Shown piece by piece: positions 8,574 through 15,140 of a stretch of DNA of 64,000 nucleotides. This DNA comes from DAOTXN01 sp034435435 (GTDB taxonomy: Bacteria; Chloroflexota; Anaerolineae; S140-20), in contig DAOTXN010000058.1 in assembly GCA_034435435.1 (NCBI GenBank), positions 1 through 64,000 of the forward strand, read 5' to 3'. The position numbers and the translations under genes were made by a program. Position 1 is the first letter of the stretch. Every line of letters starts with the position of its first letter. The notes under the pieces were generated by a model that ran no database searches, was not told the DNA's origin, and worked only from the letters and a program-made list of their open reading frames with translations.

Positions 8574-9680
8574 TCATGATTGGCGACGGTGAGCGGCCAG
8601 CCGCCGACCGGCAGCGACCAGCCCCAGCCCCAAAGCCATCAGGCTGGCAGTGTATGGCGCTACGCCGCCGCCGCCCGAAGCAGGCAGCGTGGCAGGGGTG
8701 GCCGCTGGCGTCGCGCCGGGTGTGGCCGCCGTGGACACACTGGATACCTGAGCCAGCGTCACCCCGGCCACGGCCGGGATGGCCTGCACGGTGGCCAGCA
8801 GATTGTCGCCCGGAAAGGCAAGCTGGTAGCTAAAGCTGCCGCTCTCGTTTTGCAGCGCCAGCAACGCCTCCAGGGGGTCCCCGTCGTCTGCCGCCCAGTC
8901 TTGCGGCGTCTGGCCCAGGGCATACAGGGCTTGGAGCACGTAGGCGGTCGAGTTGGCGTCGGTGTCGGTGCCGTAGGGCGAAGGGTTCTGGTACGGCCAG
9001 CCGCCATCGGCGTTCTGCACCGCTTGCAGGTAGGCCAGCCCGGTGTTGGCGTCGTCCGCTCGCCCGGCGGCCACTAATGCCTGGATCACCAGCGCGGTGG
9101 TGTTGGTGTCGCCGCTTTGGGCTGCCGTGTCGCCCATAAAGCTCCACGCCCCGTCCTCGGTCTGGTAGCTCATCAAATAGTCGGCGGCGGCGGCGGGGAT
9201 GGTCCGACCGGCGTTAGCCAGCGCCAGGATCACCAAGGCCTGGTCGAACAGCGAGCCGCCGTAGGAGCCGCTGTCGGCGTCGTAGGCCGCTTCCAGTTGG
9301 CCGAGCAGGTCTTGCCCGCCGAAATCGGTCGGGTCTTCCCCGGCGGCGAGCAACGCCAGCACGACTTTAGACAAGGTGCCGATCCCTTCTATGGGGCCGG
9401 CCTGGGCTTGCAAAAAGTCCAGGGGTGAATTTCCGTCGGCCGATTTGAGCTCTCCGGCGTCCTGGCCGCCGGCCGCAAAGGCGATGATGGCCTCGGCCGT
9501 GGCGCTCAGGTTGCTTTCGGGGCTGAAACCGTCGGAAAAACCGCCGTCGGCGCTCTGCTGGCTCGCGAGCCAGTTCAAGGCAGCGGCTATGGCATCGTCG
9601 TTGGCAGCGGCCAGCCCAGGGCCGGTCAGCGCGAATATCAAAATCGAAATCAGGATGACAAATAGCGCTCTGTGTCGCAT
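8574..9680 (-). CDS. Exported alpha/alpha-toroid protein (prenyltransferase/squalene-oxidase repeats), transcobalamin alpha-domain-like
   Basis: First gene after the cobalamin riboswitch. The 368-residue protein has a signal peptide (1-25), then repeated helical units each ending in the Q-x-x-DGG(F/W) type turn: LASQQSADGGFSDG, YDADSGSYGG, YQTEDGAWSF, VQNADGGWPY, LQNESGSFSY. This is the repeat of the alpha6/alpha6 toroid used by squalene cyclases and by the N-terminal half of intrinsic factor/transcobalamin. The C-terminus has an Ala/Thr-Pro spacer, LPASGGGG, a hydrophobic helix and a basic tail, i.e. a sortase-like or membrane anchor. AGAGGAG lies 8 nt before the ATG at 9680. With the DUF4430 gene it makes a split transcobalamin-like pair. 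Corrinoid binding is inferred. Confidence 0.82.
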   Translation of the reverse strand: MRHRALFVILISILIFALTGPGLAAANDDAIAAALNWLASQQSADGGFSDGFSPESNLSATAEAIIAFAAGGQDAGELKSADGNSPLDFLQAQAGPIEGIGTLSKVVLALLAAGEDPTDFGGQDLLGQLEAAYDADSGSYGGSLFDQALVILALANAGRTIPAAAADYLMSYQTEDGAWSFMGDTAAQSGDTNTTALVIQALVAAGRADDANTGLAYLQAVQNADGGWPYQNPSPYGTDTDANSTAYVLQALYALGQTPQDWAADDGDPLEALLALQNESGSFSYQLAFPGDNLLATVQAIPAVAGVTLAQVSSVSTAATPGATPAATPATLPASGGGGVAPYTASLMALGLGLVAAGRRLAAHRRQS

Positions 9681-9710
9681 CGTATTTCTCCTCTAAGTTG
9701 AATGGACAAC

Positions 9711-9733
9711 AAAAAACCCGACGGAGCGTCGGG
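9711..9733 (-). terminator. Rho-independent terminator of the riboswitch expression platform
   Basis: On the minus strand the hairpin CCCGAC-GCTCC-GTCGGG (9717-9733) is followed directly by TTTTTTGTTG. It lies between the B12 aptamer and the ribosome binding site of the first gene, where a ligand-controlled terminator is expected. Confidence 0.9.
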
Positions 9734-9789
9734 TATAGGTTCAGGCACACACCATACTCCGCCCTCCTTTCACTCGAAGGTGTCATTGC

Positions 9790-9965
9790 GGACGGTGAGT
9801 GGCGGGCGACCTGACTTGGTTAGTGATGAGTGATGAGTAACTGAGACTAACCACTATCCACTACCCTTACAGTTGCGGGACAGCGCCGGACTTGAACCGG
9901 CTTCGCCATTAAACCCTGGCATCCGGGCCTACGGGTGCCACTACCGGGCTAACGTATTCAGTTGT
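9790..9965 (-). promoter_or_regulatory. Cobalamin (B12) riboswitch
   Basis: Read on the minus strand from about 9965, the leader contains GCCGGTTCAAGTCCGGC followed by GCTGTCCCGCAACTGTAA (about 9868-9901), which match the cobalamin aptamer core. The 3' B12 box AAGTCAGGTCGCCCGCC is at 9801-9817. A peripheral stem GGTTAGT/ACTAACC between them carries two TGATGAG heptamers in its loop. The terminator at 9711-9733 follows, so binding of cobalamin should end transcription before the uptake and assembly genes. Confidence 0.93.
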
Positions 9966-9972
9966 GGTTTAG

Positions 9973-10000
9973 ATTATAACGGTTTTTGAGATCTTGTCAA
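9973..10000 (-). promoter_or_regulatory. Promoter of the cobalamin operon
   Basis: TTGACA (9995-10000 on the complement) and TATAAT (9973-9978) with a 16-bp spacer, both consensus hexamers. Transcription would begin near 9966, at the 5' edge of the riboswitch aptamer. Confidence 0.88.
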
Positions 10001-10062
10001 ACTCATCGGCCGCCGCCTTCCCGGAAGCTGGGAGTTTCCGGGAAGGTTCATAGCCGCCACTA

Positions 10063-10091
10063 TTGACACGTAACTCATACCCGGCTAAACT
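10063..10091 (+). promoter_or_regulatory. Promoter giving a leaderless mRNA for the glycosidase gene
   Basis: TTGACA (10063-10068), 17-bp spacer, TAAACT (10086-10091). The predicted start of transcription is at or one base before the ATG at 10099, and no Shine-Dalgarno sequence precedes the ATG. It is divergent from the cobalamin operon promoter. Confidence 0.7.
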
Positions 10092-10098
10092 GTGAGCT

Positions 10099-12303
10099 AT
10101 GATCAAGAAACTTTTACTTCCCTGCTTTGTCCTGCTTTGTGTGGGGTTGGCGCTGCGTTTCGCCGAACCGCCAGCTACCGCCGGCCCGCTAGACGTGACC
10201 CCGTTGCCCCCGGTGACGGACGCCGACGGGCGGTTGGGTGTATGTTATGGCTTTTACGAGAACCCGGAAGGCAGCGGCCAGCGCCCGTACCTGGACCTGA
10301 TGATCGACGCCGGCGCGCGCCACGACCGCTGGGACTTTAGTTGGTGGGCCATCCAGCCGGACAACCAGAGCCAGTGGAACTGGGGCGGCCACGAGGCCAT
10401 CGTGCGCGACGAAAACGCCCAGGGGGTGAGCGTGCTGGGTATTTTACAGTGGACGCCGCAGTGGGCCTCGACCTACAGCGGGTTGTTGAGCTGGCTGCCG
10501 CGCGTCATCGAGCGGGCCACCGCCGACGCCCGCTACTACGCCCACACGTTCAATCCCCTTTCGCCCACCGGCCCCGCCCCCTACAACAATTATCCCCCCA
10601 AAAACCTGGACCAACCGGTGTTCTTGAACGGCCAGATCAACCCGAACAATTATTGGGGTTATTTTGTTTATAACGTCGCCCAACATTTCGACGTCCAGAC
10701 CGACCCGGCGCTGCAAGTAGACGAATGGGAGATCTGGAACGAGGTCGAATGGGACTGGTTCTGGGCGGGCACGGCGAACGACTATTGCCAATTGCTCCAG
10801 GTGGCCTACACGGCCATCAAGGGCGACGGCGTGACGCCGGGCGGCAACCCCAACGCCAGCGTGCTCTTTGCCGGGTTACACTACTGGGACGACCCGACTA
10901 TGTACACCCAGGTGCTCGATTGTCTGGCCGCCGCCGATCCGGGCGGCGCGGGACACAATTATTTCTTTGACGTGATGTCGGTGCACTTTTATAGCCGCAG
11001 CGACAACACCTATGACATAGTCAACCTGATTCGCGGCGAGCTGGACGCGCGCGGTATGGCCGACCACCCCATCTGGCTCACCGAGACCGGCGCGCCGATC
11101 TGGGACGACGCCGCAGTAGACCCCGATCCCACCGAATACGATAATGCCGTCACCCAAGACGAGCAAGCCGCATACGTGATCCAATCCTACGCCAACGCGC
11201 TGGCGGCGGAGGTGGAGCGCTATTACTTTTTCCGCGCCCACGACGAGAGCATGAGTGAATATTTTGGCCTGATCCGCAACGACCTCAGCCTGCGTCCGGC
11301 CTACGTGGCCTATCAAGTGGCGGCCCAATACTTGCGCGGCGAGAATCAGGCCACCCGCGTGATCGAGAACGGCGCGACGCGCGTCAGCCTGTGGGGCACA
11401 CCGCGCGGCAAGGTCAGCGTGGTGTGGAATCGCACACCGGCCCCCCTCACTTACACACTACCGGCGGCCATGCCCACGGCCACGCTGGTGGACCGCTGGG
11501 GGATGACGCAGACGCTCAGCGCGACGAACGGCGTCTACACCCTGCCCTTGTCCGTCGCCACGGCCAACCTGCTCAGCAACCCCGGCGACTATATCGTCGG
11601 CGGCGACCCGCTGTTGCTCATCGAGACCGACACCCTCTCACCCACCTCGGCGCTGGAGGCGTTGCCCGCCGTCAACAAAGGGCTGCCCATCACCCTCACC
11701 TGGACCGCCGCCGACGCCGAATCGGGTGTGTGGTACACCGAAATCCAGTCTGGTCCGTCGCCCGCCGGCCCCTGGAGCACGCTCGTCGGTTGGGGGCAGA
11801 CCGAGGGTCTCACCCAGACGGTTTACACCGGCCAGCACGGCGTGACTTTTTATTTCCGCGCCCGCGCCCGCGACAAGGTGGGCAATTGGGAAGCGTGGCC
11901 GGCGGGTCACGAGGTGAGCACTACCGTGGACGCCGACACCGAGCTGCACTGGACGGTGGACACGCTCTTTACCGACATCAATCGGGACGGGGTGTGGCAG
12001 CCGTTCTCCGGCACGCTTACCTTCGAGGTGGCGCTGGCCGACGTGGCGATGCGCTTTGTAGACGCGGATAGAAATATCATCACCGCAACCGTCGGCAGTT
12101 CGTGGCGTTTTACCGAGACGCTTTTGCCGGGTACGTATAGCTTTGTCGCCGAGGCCACCGACGCCAGCGGCAACGGCTGGATACGCTATTACCCGCTCGC
12201 GCTGGACGGCGTGGTCGACCCGCTATATGCGCCGCTCACGGCCACACTGGGCCTACTGCCGCGCCAGGACGTCTTTTTGCCGCTGGCGCTGCGCCACCCC
12301 TAG
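10099..12303 (+). CDS. Exported clan-A glycoside hydrolase-like protein with C-terminal Ig-like modules
   Basis: A 734-residue protein with a signal peptide (1-28), a TIM-barrel region to about residue 450, and beta-sandwich modules after it. Glu215 in EIWNEVEW has the setting of the acid/base residue (after Asn) and Glu329 in IWLTETGAP that of the nucleophile, as in GH5/GH39-like clan-A retaining glycosidases. The later part contains a segment like those in bacterial FN3/Ig modules (YTEIQSGPSPAGPWS, FRARARDKVGNWE). The C-terminus is VFLPLALRHP, a motif shared with other exported proteins of this window. The family within clan A and the substrate are not clear. It probably acts on polysaccharide outside the cell. 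Confidence 0.8.
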   Translation: MIKKLLLPCFVLLCVGLALRFAEPPATAGPLDVTPLPPVTDADGRLGVCYGFYENPEGSGQRPYLDLMIDAGARHDRWDFSWWAIQPDNQSQWNWGGHEAIVRDENAQGVSVLGILQWTPQWASTYSGLLSWLPRVIERATADARYYAHTFNPLSPTGPAPYNNYPPKNLDQPVFLNGQINPNNYWGYFVYNVAQHFDVQTDPALQVDEWEIWNEVEWDWFWAGTANDYCQLLQVAYTAIKGDGVTPGGNPNASVLFAGLHYWDDPTMYTQVLDCLAAADPGGAGHNYFFDVMSVHFYSRSDNTYDIVNLIRGELDARGMADHPIWLTETGAPIWDDAAVDPDPTEYDNAVTQDEQAAYVIQSYANALAAEVERYYFFRAHDESMSEYFGLIRNDLSLRPAYVAYQVAAQYLRGENQATRVIENGATRVSLWGTPRGKVSVVWNRTPAPLTYTLPAAMPTATLVDRWGMTQTLSATNGVYTLPLSVATANLLSNPGDYIVGGDPLLLIETDTLSPTSALEALPAVNKGLPITLTWTAADAESGVWYTEIQSGPSPAGPWSTLVGWGQTEGLTQTVYTGQHGVTFYFRARARDKVGNWEAWPAGHEVSTTVDADTELHWTVDTLFTDINRDGVWQPFSGTLTFEVALADVAMRFVDADRNIITATVGSSWRFTETLLPGTYSFVAEATDASGNGWIRYYPLALDGVVDPLYAPLTATLGLLPRQDVFLPLALRHP

Positions 12304-12318
12304 ACGCCGACCGCTTTT

Positions 12319-12347
12319 TTGACAAGCGCTGGCGGATGTGTTATTCT
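12319..12347 (+). promoter_or_regulatory. Promoter of the HTH-alphaCTD gene
   Basis: TTGACA (12319-12324), 17-bp spacer, TATTCT (12342-12347). The expected transcription start lies about 1-2 nt before the ATG at 12356, implying a leaderless message. Confidence 0.75.
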
Positions 12348-12355
12348 ACCGACCT

Positions 12356-12805
12356 ATGAGCGCCGAGCGATACGACTGGACCGCCGCACGGGTGCAGGCC
12401 TTGCGCCAACACCTGGGCCTGACCCAGCGCCAGCTCGCCGAAGAGCTGGGCACCGAGCAGCAGCGCGTCAGCGAATGGGAGACGGGTGTGCATCGCCCCA
12501 GCCGCATCACCACCACGCTGCTCTCGCTGCTCGCCGAGCGCGGCGGGTTTACGTATCCCGATAGCGGCCCCCAGACGGCCATCGACGGGGAGACCCTGGA
12601 AGAGTTCCGCCGCCGCCCGGTGGCAGACCTGGGGCTGCCCGAACGGACGGTCGCAGCTTTGCAGCGGGCCGGTCTGACCGAGGTGGGACAGGTGCTCGAC
12701 CGGCTGGCCCAGGGCAGCCAGGCCTTGCTCGGCGCGCCTGACTTTGGCCGCCGCTCGCTGGAGGCCTTGAAAGCCCGACTGGCCGAGCGGGGCTTGAAGT
12801 ACTGA
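12356..12805 (+). CDS. XRE-family HTH protein fused to an RNA polymerase alpha-CTD-like domain
   Basis: A 149-residue DNA-binding protein. Residues about 8-60 are a Cro/C1-type helix-turn-helix (LRQHLGLTQRQLAEELG...QQRVSEWETG). Residues about 85-148 look like the helix-hairpin-helix C-terminal domain of the RNA polymerase alpha subunit: LGLPERTVAALQRAGLTEVGQVL and FGRRSLEALKARL, which correspond to the alpha-CTD pattern of DNA- and activator-binding helices. The ATG at 12356 is preferred over an in-frame ATG at 12338 that lies within the promoter. The next gene has two palindromes around its promoter that are candidate targets. A role as regulator is inferred. Confidence 0.82.
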   Translation: MSAERYDWTAARVQALRQHLGLTQRQLAEELGTEQQRVSEWETGVHRPSRITTTLLSLLAERGGFTYPDSGPQTAIDGETLEEFRRRPVADLGLPERTVAALQRAGLTEVGQVLDRLAQGSQALLGAPDFGRRSLEALKARLAERGLKY

Positions 12806-12823
12806 ATCTCGCCTTTGATGCCC

Positions 12824-12907
12824 TTGACAGCCCACACGTTACCGTGTATAATGATAGCGGTGATCCGATAGATCGATTTTTTGGCGTGTTGCCACACGGT
12901 TACGTGT
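12824..12907 (+). promoter_or_regulatory. Promoter with two palindromic operator candidates
   Basis: TTGACA (12824-12829), 17-bp spacer and consensus TATAAT (12847-12852). The palindrome ACACG-TTAC-CGTGT occupies 12834-12847 between the two boxes. A second copy in the opposite orientation, ACACG-GTTA-CGTGT, is at 12894-12907, 60 bp further on in the leader. The spacing and symmetry suggest cooperative binding by a dimeric regulator, most simply the HTH protein just upstream. Confidence 0.75.
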
Positions 12908-12927
12908 CAACGGTACGGAGGCTTGAA

Positions 12928-13134
12928 ATGGGGACCTACGGTCTGGAGGGCGTGATCAGCGCCTGGGAGCTGGAGAGATTGACGAACGAACAGGCCATCG
13001 GCCAGATCCTGCAAATCATCGCCGGGATCGAGGAACGCCTGCGCGACCTGGAGCACAAGTATAACCGGGGAGGGCGCACCTTGCCGCCCCGGCGTCCCCC
13101 ACTCGAAAACGGAGACCAGGACCAGAAACCTTGA
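12928..13134 (+). CDS. Small hypothetical protein with a helical segment
   Basis: A 68-residue protein of unknown function. GGAGG at 12917-12921 precedes the ATG at 12928. A longer reading frame starting at 12844 was rejected because that ATG overlaps the -10 box. Residues about 10-45 form an amphipathic helix rich in Glu/Leu/Ile (AWELERLTNEQAIGQILQII), and the C-terminus is Arg/Pro-rich. Its TGA stop overlaps the TTG start of the YqeC-MocA gene, so the two are translationally coupled. The palindrome-flanked promoter would therefore also drive the cofactor gene. Confidence 0.65.
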   Translation: MGTYGLEGVISAWELERLTNEQAIGQILQIIAGIEERLRDLEHKYNRGGRTLPPRRPPLENGDQDQKP

Positions 13135-14447
13135 ATCTTGCGCGGGCCTGGCGGATCGAACGGAAAGAGATCGTCGCGCTGGTGGGGGGCGGCGGCAAGA
13201 CCAGCGCCATGTTCCGCCTGGGCGACGATTTGGCGGCAGCGGGCTGGCGCGTCGTCCTCACCACTAGCACCCACCTGGTCGCCGACCAGGTCCACAGGGT
13301 CCCTCACGTTATCCTCCCACCCCATCTACCTATGACCAATCTACTCATCACCTCTTCCCCAACTCTCGTCACCGGCCCCATCGACTCTCGCATCAACAAA
13401 GCCGCCGGGCTGCCGCCCGCGCTCATTGACTGCCTCATCCCCGACCTGGGCGTCGACGCCGTGATCAACGAGGCCGACGGCGCGCGCATGCTGCCCTTCA
13501 AGGCCCCCGCCGGGCACGAGCCGGTCATCTCGCCGGGCAGCACGCTGGTCGCGCCGGTGGTGGGGGTCGAGGCCATCGGTCAGGCCCTGGACGCGGCCCA
13601 CGTGCACCGCCCGGAGCGGGTGGCCGCGTTGACCGGAACCGAAATGGGTCAAACCGTGACGCCGGAAACTGTCGCCGCCGTGTTGACGCACCCGCAGGGC
13701 GGGTTAAAGAGCGTTCCGCCCGGCGCGCGCGTGGTCGTGTTGATCAACAAGGTCGAATCTGCCGCCCAACTGGAGACGGCCCGCCGCCTGGCCGATTTGC
13801 TGCTGGCCTGCCCACGCATCGAGGCCGTCGCCATCGGCGCGCTGCGACGGCCCGAGCCCATCCACGAGCTGCGCAGCCGGGCGGCGGTGGTCGTGCTGGC
13901 GGCGGGGGAGGCGCGGCGTTTCGGGCGGCTCAAGCAACTGGAGCCGTTTGGAGAGGGTACGCTGCTCACCCACGCCGTAGATACAGCGCTGGACTCACGG
14001 GCCGGGCAGGTGATCGTCGTGCTGGGCTGCCGGGCGGACGAGTGTCGCGCTGCTCTCGCAGATCGCCCTGTTACCGTCGTGATCAACCCCGATTGGGCGC
14101 AAGGGCAAAGCACATCGGTGCGGGCGGGGCTGGCGGCGCTGGCCCCCCACACCGGCGCGGTTGTGTTCCATCTGGCCGACCAACCCGGCGTGACCCCGGC
14201 GGTGATCGACGCGCTCATCGCGCGCCACGCGGCCACGCTGGCCCCGGTCGTGTGGCCGGAGTATGCGGGGCGGCGCGGCAATCCGGCGCTGTTCGACCGG
14301 GTCACTTTTCCCCAGTTTCAAACGCTGAGCGGCGACGTGGGGGCCAGGCCGGTGTTGCTGGCCTACGCAGGGCAGGGCCTGGCCGAGCGCGTGGCCGTGG
14401 ACGAGGCGGGGGTGCTGGTGGACGTGGATACGCCGCAGGACCTTTGA
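13131..14447 (+). CDS. YqeC-MocA fusion: selenium-hydroxylase accessory protein with molybdenum cofactor nucleotidyltransferase
   Basis: Two proteins in one 438-residue chain. Residues 1-235 match YqeC, the P-loop protein found with selenium-dependent molybdenum hydroxylases: VALVGGGGKTSAMF near the start and INEADGARMLPFKAPAGHEPV. Residues about 245-438 match MocA-type cytidylyltransferase: VVLAAGEARRFGRLKQL (nucleotide-binding loop), WAQGQSTSVRAGL, FHLADQPGVTPAVID and VDVDTPQDL at the end. MocA transfers CMP to molybdopterin, giving the MCD cofactor of xanthine-dehydrogenase-type enzymes. The start is TTG at 13131, overlapping the previous stop. No molybdenum hydroxylase gene is in the window. 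Confidence 0.88.
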   Translation: MNLARAWRIERKEIVALVGGGGKTSAMFRLGDDLAAAGWRVVLTTSTHLVADQVHRVPHVILPPHLPMTNLLITSSPTLVTGPIDSRINKAAGLPPALIDCLIPDLGVDAVINEADGARMLPFKAPAGHEPVISPGSTLVAPVVGVEAIGQALDAAHVHRPERVAALTGTEMGQTVTPETVAAVLTHPQGGLKSVPPGARVVVLINKVESAAQLETARRLADLLLACPRIEAVAIGALRRPEPIHELRSRAAVVVLAAGEARRFGRLKQLEPFGEGTLLTHAVDTALDSRAGQVIVVLGCRADECRAALADRPVTVVINPDWAQGQSTSVRAGLAALAPHTGAVVFHLADQPGVTPAVIDALIARHAATLAPVVWPEYAGRRGNPALFDRVTFPQFQTLSGDVGARPVLLAYAGQGLAERVAVDEAGVLVDVDTPQDL

Positions 14448-14500
14448 CCCTTGGAAAACCTGGATGGGGTTGCCCGGCCCGGCCTGAGTCACAGCGGTCA

Positions 14501-14529
14501 TTGCACTTTACGCCGGCTGGTTGTATACT
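14501..14529 (+). promoter_or_regulatory. Promoter of the VOC gene
   Basis: TTGCAC (14501-14506), 17-bp spacer, TATACT (14524-14529), about 57 nt before the ATG at 14586. Confidence 0.6.
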
Positions 14530-14585
14530 CGCGGGTGGTTTCGGCATAACGACAGTAATCGCTTTTGTACTGAAGGGAACAAAGC

Positions 14586-14955
14586 ATGGAACTCGGCGCG
14601 TTTTCGATCAGCTTAGCGGTCAAGGATCTCGAGGCTTCGAGGACTTTACGAAAAGTTCGGTTTCATGGTCTTCGCCGGGGATGCGTCCCAGAACTGGCTG
14701 ATCATGAAGAACAGCGATCACGTGATTGGACTTTTTCAAGGAATGTTTGAGAAGAACATCCTCACCTTCAACCCCGGCTGGGACAACAACGCCCAGAAAT
14801 TGACCATGTTCACCGACGTCCGCGAGTTACAGCGCCAGCTAAAGGCTCAAGGAGTGCAGTTTCAACAAGAGGCGGACGAGAGCACAACGGGGCCAGCCAG
14901 CTTCGTCGTTGTGGACCCGGATGGAAATCCGATCCTCGTCGATCAGCACGTGTGA
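14586..14955 (+). pseudogene. VOC/glyoxalase-family gene with a frameshift
   Basis: The frame from the ATG at 14586 encodes MELGAFSISLAVKDLEASR, a typical start of a vicinal-oxygen-chelate protein, and then runs into nonsense. The rest of the protein (VFAGDASQNWLIMKNSDHVIG ... PDGNPILVDQH) is in another frame from about 14650 to the stop at 14955. Around 14640-14652 the expected EASR-x-FYEKFGF would be restored by two extra bases, and both candidate positions are in short homopolymers (GG and TTT). So this is either a recent pseudogene or two small sequencing indels. An intact gene would give about 123 residues. The single VOC domain gives no substrate. Confidence 0.75.
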
Positions 14956-15100
14956 GCAGGATGGCTCTGGCCGAGAGATTGAAAAGCCGGCCACGTTTGG
15001 CGGCGGCGGGTGAACTCTGTCGTTAACCTGGAACGCTTCACCTCCCGCGCGACCTCCGCTCCTCCAATCGCGGCAGCGACAAGAGCGGCAAGCCCGCATC

Positions 15101-15140
15101 ACGTAGGAGCGGGGCGTTGGGTATCGCCCCGCTCCTACGT
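15101..15140. terminator. Strong hairpin between convergent genes
   Basis: A perfect 16-bp inverted repeat (15101-15116 with 15125-15140) around an 8-nt loop, GC-rich (AGGAGCGGGGCG). It ends at the stop codon of the permease gene on the minus strand. There is no long T-run on either side, so it may be a bidirectional transcription stop, an mRNA-stabilising hairpin or a REP-type element. Confidence 0.55.

Noticed and set aside
9868..9966. tRNA-like T-arm (GGTTCAAGTCC) on the minus strand
   Set aside because: It is followed by CCCGCAACTGTAA and a B12 box and is part of the cobalamin riboswitch; no acceptor stem or anticodon arm fits around it.
12844..12930. N-terminal extension of the small protein before YqeC-MocA
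   Set aside because: Its ATG overlaps the -10 box, and a GGAGG with an ATG at 12928 gives a better start.
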